From the NCBI GenBank assembly GCA_031308135.1, contig JAHLJT010000631.1, positions 213,417,065 to 213,481,064 on the forward strand: DNA of 64,000 nt. The letters run 5' to 3'. Below, piece by piece: positions 45,561 through 57,857 of this stretch; the first letter of the stretch is position 1, and every line of letters starts with the position of its first letter. This DNA comes from Acheta domesticus (Eukaryota; Arthropoda; Insecta; Orthoptera; Gryllidae). The notes under the pieces were generated by a model. That model was given only the letters and a program-made list of their open reading frames with translations, was not told the origin of the DNA and ran no database searches. Made by a program: the position numbers and the translations under genes.

Positions 45561-48470
45561 TAATTCAACGTAACCAGCGAAGACAGGTGGCACACAGTTG
45601 TGGGAAGGTCTAGTCATGAATTAATGGGAATGGTCTAGTCATGAATTAATCCAGCCCTTCATATATCTTACATGAATATGGGAAGACGTACAAAATGCCT
45701 TAATAGCTCTCTCAACTTCGGTTCAATGAAAATAATTAATAATAAAATAACAATTGCAAAAAGATTTAAAATTTCACAGAAGTTAGTTTTCGAATGTTTG
45801 GCAAAGTAGAGCTTTTTAGTGAGCGTTTCATTTACATTGTTTTTTTTTTTGTGCATATCATGGAAAATCCATTAAGTTTTTGAGACTGAAAAAAAGAATT
45901 TCCCCTTTGTACCTCTCACATTGATCCGCCACTGTTGTACAATTGTTTATTTTTTTAAAATCAATTTTTTATCAAAAAATATTCCACATACATACTCTGT
46001 ATATTTATTTCATTTTGGTGTATCTTGTCTAGCTTCTGGCGAGGGAGCGAGTGTTCATACCTCCTCATATCGACTTTACTCACATGTGAACTCATATTCA
46101 TTTATTTCCCTCCAAGACCAGATATCTGTTTCCCTTGCAACTCTCCTCTAAGGATTGTTTTAATACGAATGGGAAATATTTAAATGCTTGATGATTATGC
46201 TGTTCAAGGAAAAATGTTTGGCTACTATTTACAATTAACCGACACAAAGACAAAATGTCATCACCATCATCAAGAATGATTTACTACATTAACTGAATTT
46301 AGTGGTAAATAATATTTTTTTAAATAAAATGTATACAGGTATAATTTTACATTTTTATTTGGGGATATCACAGAAAAAATACTAAGTGGTAATTAAAATG
46401 TATGCAAAATGTTTGTAGATTCGGTGCAGTACTACAATCCTCATCATAAAAGTTGTGCAGCGATTCATGTGTTTAGATTGATGTGGCAGTGGAGTTTATT
46501 TACTTATTTAATAAAGTATGTCTATTGTCTTATGATTTCATGCTAATGAACGATACTTTAAAGTCTCAATCTCACTATACACATTTCCCTTTTTCAATTG
46601 ATTAAAAAAATTAATGTTCTTGTTTTGTTTTCAATAAATTATTACATCTATTATATCTTGAAGTATTCCTATTTTATTAATTTACACTTAAAGATACAGG
46701 GTTTTTCTAAGTTTCATAACGAAATCCATTAACACGTTTCGTGTTCTTTTATAAAGTACTATATATCTGGGCCAGGAATATTCCTCAGAGGCAGTTATGT
46801 TTATAAGATAATAGCTAAAACGTCAAGTAAATACCAATAGCTTGAGGCCATATGATTCTAGTTTGTTTCACAGGATTCAATCTTGGTAAATAAATAACAA
46901 ACCCACAACGTGTACTTACGACGTATCTGTAAGGCTGTCGTAATAATGTTATTTATCAGTTATAAATTTCCAACATCATCACCATCACCATCGTAATAAT
47001 AATGACAATAATAACACTTTCGTTATCTTTAATAGCATTTTTATTAATTATAAGAAACAAAATTTATCACGATAGTATTGTTAACATTAACATCGTGTAA
47101 GTTAGGTTGGCTAATATAATAATGTAACTACAAATACATTACATATCAAAAATAAAATATTGAAAAAGTATATAAAATTACCAAAGATTGCTCCAATCCG
47201 TAAAAATGAACAAAATTATGACAAAAAACATGAATAATATGTTCATTGTTGCCAAGCTGATTGAAGTTGAAATAAAAAACATTTGATTAGTCAATTCAAA
47301 TGTTTTCTTTGCATGTTTATTTTATTCTTGTGGATGGGCATCAGTTTCCAAGCTTTCCAACGGGTTCGAAAATTCGACACTCGGGCACGTATCTCAGCTG
47401 GCCTTCTCAATCCACTACGCTCCGAGTGCGCTGCGCAGACTCGAGGTCGATTCCGCCGGTTGTTTTCTCGCGCGTCCGCGAGGGTGCAGGCGTGTTCACA
47501 CTCCCTCCGGAGCTAAACAATTGCCGATAGACATCCGTGATATTTTTATACCGTATCTTACATTTTGGTCTTAATTTTCCTGACATTGCCATCAATGTCC
47601 ACGTCATTATCTCGTATTGAAAGAAAAGCTAATAATTAGTTTTGCATGTCCGTAAAGTATTGATTTTTTCTTTTTCAGTGGCTGTGTGACTGGAGAAATT
47701 TATAGGACTCTTGAGTCAGTATCGGTTTTAGAGAATTTTTGAAACGAAATGCAAAAATAATAAATTTTGTAACGAAGCCAACCAATGACAAGCACTTACA
47801 TTGAAACGTAAGTCATTAATAAAAGTGAAAGATCAAATAATTAAGGCATCATGTTTCGCCATAAAGTGACTTATTACAATTTTAAGTTAAATTAAGGATA
47901 ATTCGCAGGAGTTCGAATCAATTTAATTAAATTATCAGAGGAAAACGTTTAATTTATTACAGAAGAAAAAAGGACGAACAATTCAATTTTGGTGTAAATT
48001 GATGTATTTGGGAAACATTCATAAGTTATTTATATTTTGAAAAAAATTTACATTCATATGTTGCTGACAAGAATGACTTCATTGTAGACAATCTGTATCA
48101 CACTGCTTCTATAAGAGCGAAAGAAGTATGTGTTGACGCCATTTCTAGAACTTCATAAAAAATAATTAGCATTATTACTTCGCCGTACTTCTATCATTCT
48201 AGTACCGAAAATACATAGGTTAAAATAGAGGGTTTTTTCTTTACGATAATTCGACATGAATGATACATTTGTGAGTTGTTTGTCGTTTTAACGCATAGAG
48301 TGGTAGAGAAGATAGATTTATTTATTCTCTGTGAAAATAATTCCAAGATAATAGAATGTTTCTTCATTCTTCCGTTAACATTCTTTGAGTTGTAACCTTT
48401 TATATATCATCCCTTTTCTAAGGGAAACAACAAAAAAGGTAGTGTTAAGTACTTAAGCGCTCAGAAGTTA
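45561..48470. other. AT-rich intergenic sequence, no gene seen
   Basis: No domain-bearing frame. A small GC-richer patch at 47340-47520 is open in several frames but without known motifs. ATC/AAT-rich short repeats occur at 46975-47015. Confidence 0.5.
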
Positions 48471-48589
48471 ATTTACATGACACTTACCCTTCCGTTAAAC
48501 CAGCATATTACAATCGTTCATCTTCATATTGAAAAGCACGGCGTAACACATCCCCACAAAGTCGATTCTCCTGAAAACCTTTTTGATCG

Positions 48590-48990
48590 GGAGCGAGATA
48601 AGCGTGGCGACGAGTCGAAAGCCGCGTGGCCTGGGTGGAGGACGGCACTGCAGGGTGGCTGCGCGAACGGGGGGGAGGGGGAGGGGGCAAGCTGCGTGAG
48701 AGCGGCTGGGCGTTCTCTGCCTCCCCGTCGGGCCCAAGCAGCCAATTAGCCGGGCTGGGCGGGCGGCCCGGCCCCGCGAGGTCAGTGGCCAACCCCCGCC
48801 GGTCGCCGACCCACGGACCAGCAGCCCTTTCGCCACCACCGAGTCTTTGCCGCCCCCGGCTCCCGCGCTGGAGCATTCCTCGCCGGCTGGGCAGGTTTTC
48901 CCCCGAGGTGATCGCCGGCAAGTTCCGCTAAAAGGACTTAAGCACGCTCCCGCCCAACGAACTCCGCTTGCTAGGGGCGCGGAATATTGT
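48590..48990. promoter_or_regulatory. CpG-rich block
   Basis: GC/CpG-rich block with a G-rich stretch (48668-48690). Low-complexity frames only. Candidate regulatory island. Confidence 0.35.
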
Positions 48991-49524
48991 TTGGGAGTGT
49001 ATTTGGAAATGGAAAAATTCCACGGGCTGGGAAGCTTTTTACGTTCTTGAGGGCGGTGGGCAACATGTTTTACGGTTTGCGAATATTTATTCTGAGATGG
49101 ACAAAACATGCTACACCAATATCATAAACAACAATTTAAAAAATTTATATTTGTGAAAACTGTTTGAATGCAACTTCCGATGCAGATTGAAACACATCGT
49201 TTGCAACGTTTTGTCCCCCCTGAATATTTTGAGTGCTATTTTTTTCACTCGGAAAATAAGGGAACGGATGTAAATACGAGAACATTTTTATGGGTGATTA
49301 ATACAACTCAAATATTCAATACCTGTTATTTTGACCAAAACTATTCAAAAGCTCCAGCTGTGACAATTGCCAATACAAGCGATTTTCACACGCCATTACT
49401 CGCTGACGTCTCCCGCCGCCAGGGCCAGAGGTCCCCTGAGCCACCCACGTGGCGCTGTATATCACTGGGCAAAGGCAGTAGCGGTCTGTCGAAGGGCGCT
49501 CATAATGAAGCCCTTCGGTCCCAC

Positions 49525-49690
49525 GACCGCCGCCCCCGCGCCGCCGCCCCCGCGCCGCCGCCCCCGCGCCGCCGCCCCCGCGCCGCCGCCCCCGCGCCGC
49601 CGCCCCCGCGCCGCCGCCCCCGCGCCGCCGCCCCCGCGCCGCCGCCTCCGCGCCGCCGCCCCCGCGCCGCCGCCCCCGCGCCCCCACGCG
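49525..49690. repeat. (CGCCGCCCC)n minisatellite
   Basis: About eighteen 9-bp units of CGCCGCCCC with rare variants (CGCCGCCTC at 49640-49650). Since 9 is divisible by 3, every frame on both strands stays open, which explains the Arg/Ala/Pro repeat proteins predicted here. It lies within a GC-rich block ending about 49850. Confidence 0.9.
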
Positions 49691-50694
49691 GCGGGACAGC
49701 CACCGGGGCCGCCGCCGCTCAGCCGGCGACCAGCCGTCGCCTCCGCTGTCGCCGCCACGGCCCGCTCCACTGCTCACCCGCACGCCCGTCGTCCGCCCGC
49801 CCTTTCAGCCCATCTTCCGCCCAATCGCCGTTCCACGGCAGGACTGTCGACACTGGCCAGATAGCTATACTGCGATTTTCGTTACTTCCTGTTAGTAGTC
49901 TCCCGCTATTCTTAAATGTTAATATATGCCTTAAATAATGTCTTGTTCAAATTTATGAAGGGTTTGGGCGGTTAGATTAGACACGCATCAAGCAAAAAGG
50001 AGATATTAATATTTACGAAAGGGGGTTGCTTTGACTGGTGCTTTTTATCTTACTGCCCAAGCTCTTCAATTTTTCATTTAATGATTATTTTAAATTTTAT
50101 TTGAATTTATCTATTTCAAGGAGATTAATTCATCAGATTTGCAATCTGGTAATTATAAAAAAGTATTCTGCTGATAATTACTGGACTCCACCAGGAAGAA
50201 GGAAAAATGGAGGACCAGAAAATACTTGGAATCAACAAATGTACAAATCGTTAGAAACAAATAGTAACAAATAGTTTAAAAGAAGAGGACTCTTACGATA
50301 GAGAAAAATGGAAAAAACTTATTAAAATCAGTATTTACATAAAACTTTGTAACTTTGTAATGATGTAACAGAAAAGTGATTTAGTTCGTTGTATAACAGT
50401 TAAATAAATAAATAATTTTAAATATTATTTTTGTTTGTTGATTTATAGTTTGTATTAGTTATAGTTGACTTTCGTTACTGCAACCAATTGGTAAAAAATA
50501 TATTTGTGAATAAGTGTCATCGGCTTCTGAGGGCTGAGCCCCATGACTTCAACCCTCTTGGATGCGCCACTGCTCTCATGTTTGGCAACATACGGTTTGT
50601 TAATTCCCTTTTATGTCCCCACCCACCTTCACTGCATATTCATCGCAGTATCATGCCCAACACATCATCCGTCAAATTGGCAACTCACCACCTC

Positions 50695-51000
50695 GGCACT
50701 CTCGCCTCCCCGCCCCGCTTGCCGCCCCCGCCGCCCTCCTGGCGTCCGTCGCCGTCGCCGTCGCTGCCGCCCCGACGCGACGCGACGCGACGCGACGTCG
50801 CCGAAAGCGCCCTCCGCCGTGAATAGCCTGCGCTGGGTGAACGACCCTCCGCTCCGGGCCGCTGCAGCCTCAGTCCTTTGTGTCCCATAATCCCCCTCAT
50901 TATTGTTTTACTAGCGGCCGCGGCGGCAGCGGACGGCATCTGGCCATGGCCGGCAAAGGCCACGCGGTGGTCTCCGTCGAGGAAGATCTCTGTCGGGAGA
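50695..51000. promoter_or_regulatory. CpG-rich block with (GCGAC)n
   Basis: CpG-rich block with CGTCGC and (GCGAC)4 runs at 50752-50800, followed by complex sequence with CATAATCC and GCGGCCGC. No coding support. Confidence 0.35.
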
Positions 51001-51368
51001 GGCATTTTCTAAAGACAAATATTTTCTCTTCGTGAACGTTGTTGAATGTAAGGAATTGCATACCCACTGCGTTGCATACCTAGAAAAACTACAGTCAAAA
51101 TAAGAATATTTTCAATGAAACGGGAATTAAGTAAATCGTTCTGATAATGCGTTTGAAATGAAAATGTAGTCAAAGTGAACATATTTTTTCGAAGTTAATC
51201 GATGATTAAATGAGAATGAAAACGTACAAAAGAGGTGTTTGTTGAAATAATAAAAAAGATGAACTCGTTCATCAATTTGGCGGACTATTTTTTTTAGTGA
51301 TCAACTGCCGATACTTACGTATTCTTCTTATAACCCCCGCTCCAAAGATTCTTTAGCCACATTAAATG

Positions 51369-51915
51369 CTGTTTATCCTTAACAAATGCCATTACACTTT
51401 ACAAAGCAATAGTAAAACCCTTAATGCTGTACGCCTGCCCCATCTGGACCAACGCATCTATCTCCAATATCTATAAACTTCAAATTGTGCAAAATGGATT
51501 TCTCAGATTAGCGACACATGCCCCATGGTTCATTTCAAACGCCCAACTTCATAAAGAACTAAATATATCACCGATCATCAAACATATCGCCCACCTTTCC
51601 AACAATTTTTATTACATCTGAATACAATAAACCAAGCAGTCCACTACAACCTGGCCTCATTAAATGATCTCCCAACCAGAATTAAAAACAGATTTCCTTT
51701 CGAAGCCTTCTTGCAAATTTTCTCCGTAAACCGTTCAAAGTAGGGGCTCTTGTACTTTCCTACCCCAAGAGTAGTGTAGTTGTGTTAAGTTTACTTTAAG
51801 CTATAATGTAAGCCATCAAAACACATGATGGAGTAATTTATTACTGAACTGTATACTATCCAACAATAAATAAATTATTATTATTACTATTATTATTATT
51901 ATTATTAAAAAAACA
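51369..51915 (+). pseudogene. Jockey-type LINE, 3' fragment
   Basis: The insertion is bracketed by a perfect 11-bp duplication, CACATTAAATG, at 51358-51368 and 51916-51926. It keeps only the C-terminal end of the ORF (LMLYACPIW, HAPWFISNAQLHKELNISPI) with a stop at 51619 and continued similarity in another frame, then a 3' UTR and a (TTA)n plus A tail. The protein and 3' UTR (TAATTTATTACTGAACT) resemble the LINE at 43152-45548, so both belong to one family or close sisters. Confidence 0.88.
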
Positions 51916-52893
51916 CACATTAAATGTTTCGTTGAAATTATTTGAATACAAATGGGACAGCAAGTTTCCCCTCTGAACGGCCCTGAATTTCTAAGATTTT
52001 TATTCTTGGATGTTCGATAAATGATTTGCAATTTTTTAAAATATAAAGCGAAGATTAAATGAAAGTCTGTAACCTACAAAACATTTTCATAGACAGAAAG
52101 TTTGTAATCAGTTTGAATCAGAAGATAGCGTAAATATCGACGATGTTTATTGAAACTATTGTTTCTAAAAAAGAAAGAAAGAAAGGAAGAATGAAAGAAA
52201 ATTTATCAAAATGTAGGGTTATTGTTCAGATTTTCAGCAATCTTTAGAGCAAAATACTGAGAAAAAAAGTTATTTACTCCTAAATAGTAAATGTAGGTTA
52301 ACTCTGCTGCGAATGTCAATGGTATCTTCTCAAAGATGTCATCGATCCGGACTGTTACAATATTTTTTTTCTATCTTGCCAATAATTTCTATTTAGAGGC
52401 ATTAATTTTAGAGATTTTTTTATTGTATCGAGGTCAAACAAAAATAGTCCTGTTCCAAAAAATACGCAAGGATTAATTGTCTTTAAATATTCGAGAATAC
52501 CACTGTCATACAAGAGAATACTACACCGTTTTCGTAGAGCAGTCCAGAATAAAAATATTCATCCTGAAAAAGTCAAACTCATACCGGCAAACAAAAATGA
52601 AACTGCAATTTCTTGATTTGTAATTCTTGTGTAAAAGAATAGAATCTTTCGTGATCTGTTTCACAATATGATTATAAGGGATGAAGACATAATTTAGCAA
52701 TAGCACGTCAGTATCATCAAATTACTTTTTCTAGTGTTTCCAAAACAATTCCTCTCTCCAAGATTCAAAGCCTCCCTTCGTTACGGATGGGGATTGGCTG
52801 GACTCTCATAAAGAAAAAAAAATATAATTTTGAAAATACAACAGACGTTTTAGGATCTTACAATCTGTATGTAATGGATAGGGACCGGGTTTA

Positions 52894-52959
52894 CAAGGGT
52901 ATTCAAAATGATTCACTCGGTGTTTCGTGATCTTTTTAGAGACGGTGGAAATAAATACG

Positions 52960-53010
<51 letters not shown>

Positions 53011-53873
53011 GCTGCGGTTGATAGACAAACTCTGGAAGTTTTGTTATACAGCAATTGTAATTACCTCAGTTAACTTCAGATGGCAGTTACAGTAGTATTT
53101 AAAAAATGGCGGTGAACGGTAAGGAGAAAGCGTCTTGTACTCTTGAGTATCAACATCAATCCATTACCATAATCCAGCGCCATTTTCGAACGAAATACGG
53201 AAAGAACCCTTCTTCCGACAATTCTATTCGCAGATGAAACGCTCAATTTGTGAATAAGTGCTGATTGTGCAAAGGGCAAAGCAGTGGACATCCCAAGCAG
53301 CAAAGCAGTGGAAACTTATCTTCGAAGCCCTAAAAAATCGACTACAAGAGGTAGCAGAAAACTGATTACAGAATAGTTGTTACCTCAGTTGAAAGACGAC
53401 AGTGAGCATTTCCTACTAAAGCAAAATGGCATACCACCTCATTTTCATAGACTTGTAAGAGCGTTTGTAAACGAGAATCTTCCACAGTAGTGGATCGGAG
53501 GTGGGACGGGCCGCGATCAGAATCTCTTAACCTGGTCACCTCGTTCACCTGACCTCACGCAGTGTGATTTTTTCCTGTGGGGGATATGTTAAAGTCTTTA
53601 TCCCTTCTCTGCCGACGAATATTCTGGAACTGGAGCGCATCAGAGCCAGCTTCCTAAGCATTACTGCTGAGATGTTGGAGCGTGTTTGGGAAAAAATGGA
53701 CTATCGGGAGGATGTGTGTCGAGTAAGGGCGCCCATATTGAGCATTTGTAATGTATGTAAAAAAAAAAAACTTTGAGTTTCAGTTTATAATAAAATAAGG
53801 TTCAAATTTCTAAGTCAATTACCCCGTTTATTGTGATTTTTTGAAACCTCATCAATGATTTTGAATAACCCTG
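52894..53873 (+). pseudogene. mariner-type transposon, dead, with terminal inverted repeats
   Basis: The ends CAAGGGTATTCAAAATGATT and the inverse of CAGGGTTATTCAAAATCATT form terminal repeats. Flanking bases are TA on the left and CA on the right, a decayed TA target site. The plus strand starts MAVNGKEKASCTLEYQHQ at 53106 and goes on with an HTH-like part (RHFRTKYGKNPSS), then stops. The 3' part has PRSPDLT(Q)CDFFLWG (about 53535-53585), typical of the DDE end of insect mariner-type transposases, and ends near 53753 with a frameshift before GAHIEHL. The coding span is about 650 bp, well under a full transposase, so the middle is deleted. An (ATT)n microsatellite (52959-53010) has expanded inside the 5' part. 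Confidence 0.8.
52959..53010. repeat. (ATT)n microsatellite
   Basis: About seventeen ATT units inside the mariner-type element. They give the poly-Ile frame on the minus strand. Confidence 0.95.
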
Positions 53874-54414
53874 CATATTTTATTAAGTATGTGTGTATAA
53901 CCAGTAGAAAATTCTAAAATTTGCACAAAAATATTCTTTCTGAATAAATAAACCATAAAAAACCATAATAAAACTTTCTCATAATTTTTACCGACAATTC
54001 ATTTATCCGGCACTTTACTCAACTAATGTGTGTCTATAGCAACCAAAATATGTCTGCCCACCTTTATACCACGAAAGAAGGAGTTCATTTCCTTAATTTC
54101 CTTGCAATCTATTCCTCTCACATTTGTATCTCTACCACACTTGGGAGTTCAAGTCGTGTGTGTTAGTTCATTAGCGATTCCAATTTTCAAGCTGAACTCG
54201 ACGGTATGCAATACTCGAAATAATCGTGATTCTCCAATTAAATATAGCGCATAATTACACTAAAGAAAATCGATGTTAGCTACAATAAACCTCATAAGTA
54301 ACAAAATTAAAGTTAGGTTTATCAAAATAAATGTAGTAAATAAGATTGAGAAACAATACACATTTTGGAGCCAAAAGTGAAGAATGATTTGATATCTGCA
54401 GAAATGTGATTATT

Positions 54415-56007
54415 AACTAGTGGTGCTACAGAATGGCACAGACTTTCCCGTATTAGTTTTCTATTGTCCTGGGTCTTCCCTAGCTATTCGGAATTGCCAC
54501 ATACTCTTTCTTGCCAGCTACCATCTATCATCGCCAAAAGTACATTTTTTTGTCATTTTCTTAATTTTTCGGTTTCCTATTGGTAGAACGAAAATATTAA
54601 TTTTAGAATATTAAAGAACACAAAAACCTAGCCGTAAATGGCAATTTTCTTTTAAAAATTATGTGCCGTTTAAGAGAAAATGGCGTTTTAGCACTACTAA
54701 AAATGCGAAATTTGAAGCTCATTTTCATAGAAAATGTGTTTTCAAAATACTTTATTTGAAGTTATTTGAAGCACTTACACTCACAAATATAATCATCTTT
54801 ACAAATTGCGGATAATGTGCATATTAAAGATGTGAGATATCTTTAAAAAATTTACATTTATATAATTTTTGAAAAAAACAAAAAAAACTCAAAATATACT
54901 TCACTCTATACTAATGAGTGTAATTAGCACTATCCGTTACAAAAGTTTCAAGAAAAAAATTGCAGCCATATACGAGAAAATGACGTTTGAGCATTTCTGA
55001 AAATGCCGAAATTTGAGCTACTTTTCACAGAAAACGGTAGTGTTTTCGAGAAACTTTACTTGACATTATTTAAAGCATATATACTCGTAAATATAATAAT
55101 GTAAAAAAATCGCCGATAATGTAAATATTAACGACGTGTGAGACAAGTAAAAAAATTTACATTTTTGTAATTTTTGAAAAAAACAACCGATAGACCAAAA
55201 TGGCTTTTATGTCATTGATAGAGTACATTTACCACTATCCCTACCAAAAGTTTAAAGAAAAAATTTGGAGCCGTTTTTGAGAAAATTTTGTTTTTGTAAT
55301 TTTTTAAAATTGCACATATTGCACGCAATATTGCACGAAAACTACCAAAATTGTGAAAAACATTTACATGACCTTTATTAAAGAACTCAATATGCAGAAC
55401 AAATTTTATTTGAAGAAAAAATCTCTATCTTCAATTTTGTAGTTGGAGAAAGACGCCGCAAAAAATTCAAACTCTCACAAGTTTCGAAAATTCAGAGCTG
55501 TACGTGAAAATCGGACCTATGCCATGTTAAAAAGTGTATTTTCCTCTATTCATACAAGAAATTTAAAGAAAAAATTTGGAACCGTTTTTGAGAAAATGTT
55601 GAAAATCCCCGGGAGGCTTCATATAAAGTACCCCCAAATTTTAAAGAATCTTTTTCAAAATCACAAAGCTTCGGCTAGAATCAGATCGACTGGGGAATAT
55701 CAATTTTGAAGAAAATCGACCGAACGGTTTAGGCGCTAGCGTTGACCACAGACGGACAGACGGACGGAATGCCGTCAATCGATTTTTAAGTATAAAGAAG
55801 CAACAAATCATGGATTTTGACCACACCACGAGTTAGAGGATTTTTTTCTTAATTTAGCAACTGGTTTTATCCACTTATTCGTTTTCACGGCCCGGCAATT
55901 AATTTTTTTCCGCCGAAAATTGGCCATTTTTTCGCGCAGCATTACATAACTTTCCCTATACTACGTATATCACTCCGTGTATACGTACGTATACGGGAAA
56001 GTAAAAA
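54415..56007 (-). mobile_element. Modular element with 305-bp tandem units, copy 2 (three units)
   Basis: This is the inverted relative of 38977-40296. It has the same 5' block (at 56007 on the minus strand: TTTTTACTTTCCCGTATACG, hairpin, palindrome) and the same 3' end ATACGGGAAAGTCTGTGCCA...CACCACTAGTT at 54415. Module boundaries (GAGAAAAT on the plus strand) fall at about 54674, 54974, 55279 and 55590, giving three units of 300, 305 and 311 bp against two in copy 1. The extra unit (about 55280-55590) is the most diverged. Both copies carry a short open frame antisense to the 3' block (VLQNGTDFPVLVFY), probably chance conservation of young copies. No transposition enzyme. Confidence 0.75.
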
Positions 56008-56979
56008 ACCAGGTAAATTGTGCAAGATATGCATAATCAAAATACGTTTAAATAATTGGAATAAATGTGTTTCATGCACATACCAAATAAGCATACTTTC
56101 TCACTAAATGGAAAAAAATGTGTATTTGCATTGAAATTCAGTCCCGAATCATGGATGCGACAAATCTATGTAGATGCTGCACTAAATAATTTTATGCACA
56201 ATTCTGTTGTTAATTCGTTACTTCAAGTCTTAGTCATTGGAAAACATTTTTACGTTTTATAGACATTTAATTTAATGAACTTTACTACCTTTCTTTCCAA
56301 ACAAACTCCCCCTACAGAGCGTTTGCTATTATTTTTCTTGCACCTAAATGTAAGATTTATATTAAAGCATTTGTATTATTTCCAATATTACTGTCATGAA
56401 CGTAAATTTGTATTATGGACTATCGTAAAAAGTGAAAAATATTTCAGATCCCTCCTAGATAATCATAACATACCGCTAAACAACTTTTTTTCATAAATTA
56501 TCACGTAGTTTTACAACTGAAATTAATTTATATTATCGTTTATTTCATATTGTGTCCAATAAGGAATTTGTAATGTTCAAACTTTTAAAAATAATCATTT
56601 TCTGATTTCATTTTTTTTCTAACTTAAATTAGCGTCGTGTTGCTTGTGACTGAAGAAAACTCACAGACATCAGAAATTGAAAACCAAGGAGCGTAATCAC
56701 GTTTATAAACTAATATAGTATATAATATTGAATGTTATTGAATTTTGGGCATTGATACCATGGCGTTTTGGATCTAATCAATACTTAGATGGGTATTTTG
56801 GTTACAGATATTCACACTGAATAGAACTTAGGTATAGTGCACATTTTTGTTAATATGCTATCCTGTTTGTGTACGTTTTGCAGAGTACATTTCAGTCTCC
56901 AACGGAAACACTCGATACACAATCCGTAGCTTTGTACTCGACCGTGGTGCAGCAGACGCAGCAACCGGATCCCAGAGCT

Positions 56980-57303
56980 GGAGAGGAACCATGGCGGCGC
57001 GGGCGCGTCCGTCGCCTGGAGCAAGCGGCGGGGTGGCGGTGGGAGCGCGGCAGGCGGGCAATAGGGCGGGCAGGCGAGTGGCAGGGCGGGCGGGCGATAA
57101 GGCAGGCGGTAGGGCGCGCGGTAGGGAAGTAGGGCGGGCGGGCAGTACGCAGTAGGTTGGGTGGGCGGTAGTGTTGTAGGGTCAGCGGGCAGGAGCCGGG
57201 CAGGAGCGTAGGCGGGCGGGCGGGCCGGCGGGAGGGCGGGTGGGTCTGCCAGTCGCGGGGTCAGAGGCCCGGAGGGCCGGATGGTGGGAGGACCGGAGGG
57301 CGG
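56980..57303 (+). repeat. GC-rich minisatellite, left part
   Basis: Irregular repeats of GGGCGGGCRG, GGTAGGGCG and GGAGGGCGG units. The SINE at 57304 splits this block; it continues at 57858. Confidence 0.7.
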
Positions 57304-57857
57304 AAGAGATGGCTCAGTGCATCAACCTGATGTCACTGCAGTCCCTCTGACCGGGAGGTCGTAGGTTCGAGTCCCGACGGCGGCAGGATTTTCGACACTA
57401 GCTTGTCAGCTAGGTCGAATTCAGTCGCTGTCTGGAGGAGAATTCTAGCGGCCGGCTCTGATCGGTAGTTTTCCGTGGTTTCTCCGATCAAAACCAGGCG
57501 AATGCCGGAGCAGTACCCTAACAAACGGGCCACGGACCGCGCGCGATCTTTCCTTCCTCATCCTTGTCCTATCCTCTCCCTCCTACACACACACTTACAC
57601 TAACATGCACTACACTACCACACATGCCGGGAGACCGGTCGGGAGCTTACAACTTGTCCCGGCTGGGGCGGTGCCCCGCTGGTGGGAGATACTTGGTTGG
57701 GAGAAAACCCCGCCAGCCGACGGTAGGTCGGCGCCAGATCTCGCCATCCAGCGGGGAAAAGATCATCGCCACCTCCCGGGGGGGACACGCACTACACTTA
57801 CGGGACTAATGACCTGAGCAGTTGACGCGCCCGGAAACAAATCAATCAATCAATCAA
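57304..57857 (+). mobile_element. tRNA-derived SINE, copy 2, with target duplication
   Basis: The head has a good A box (TGGCTCAGTGCA, 57310-57321) and a perfect B box (GGTTCGAGTCC, 57364-57374). A body of about 450 bp follows (CCGGGAGACCGGTCGGGAGC, GCCAGCCGACGGTAGGTCGG), then TTACGGGACTAATGACC and an (AATC)n tail. The flanks ACCGGAGGGCGG at 57292-57303 and 57858-57869 are identical. They may be the target duplication, though the surrounding minisatellite contains the same motif, which weakens this. The head suits internal pol III transcription; there is no coding capacity, so it would need LINE enzymes. Confidence 0.85.

Noticed and set aside
49168..49938. Long open frame with Arg/Ala/Pro repeats, and its counterparts on the other strand
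   Set aside because: They are made by the 9-bp (CGCCGCCCC)n repeat, which cannot produce stops in any frame; the non-repeat parts show no domain.
52806..53054. Poly-Ile membrane peptide
   Set aside because: Translation of an (ATT)n microsatellite within a dead transposon.
57304..57400. Functional tRNA gene at the SINE head
   Set aside because: The A and B boxes are good, but the sequence continues into a 450-bp body shared with another copy, so it is a SINE.
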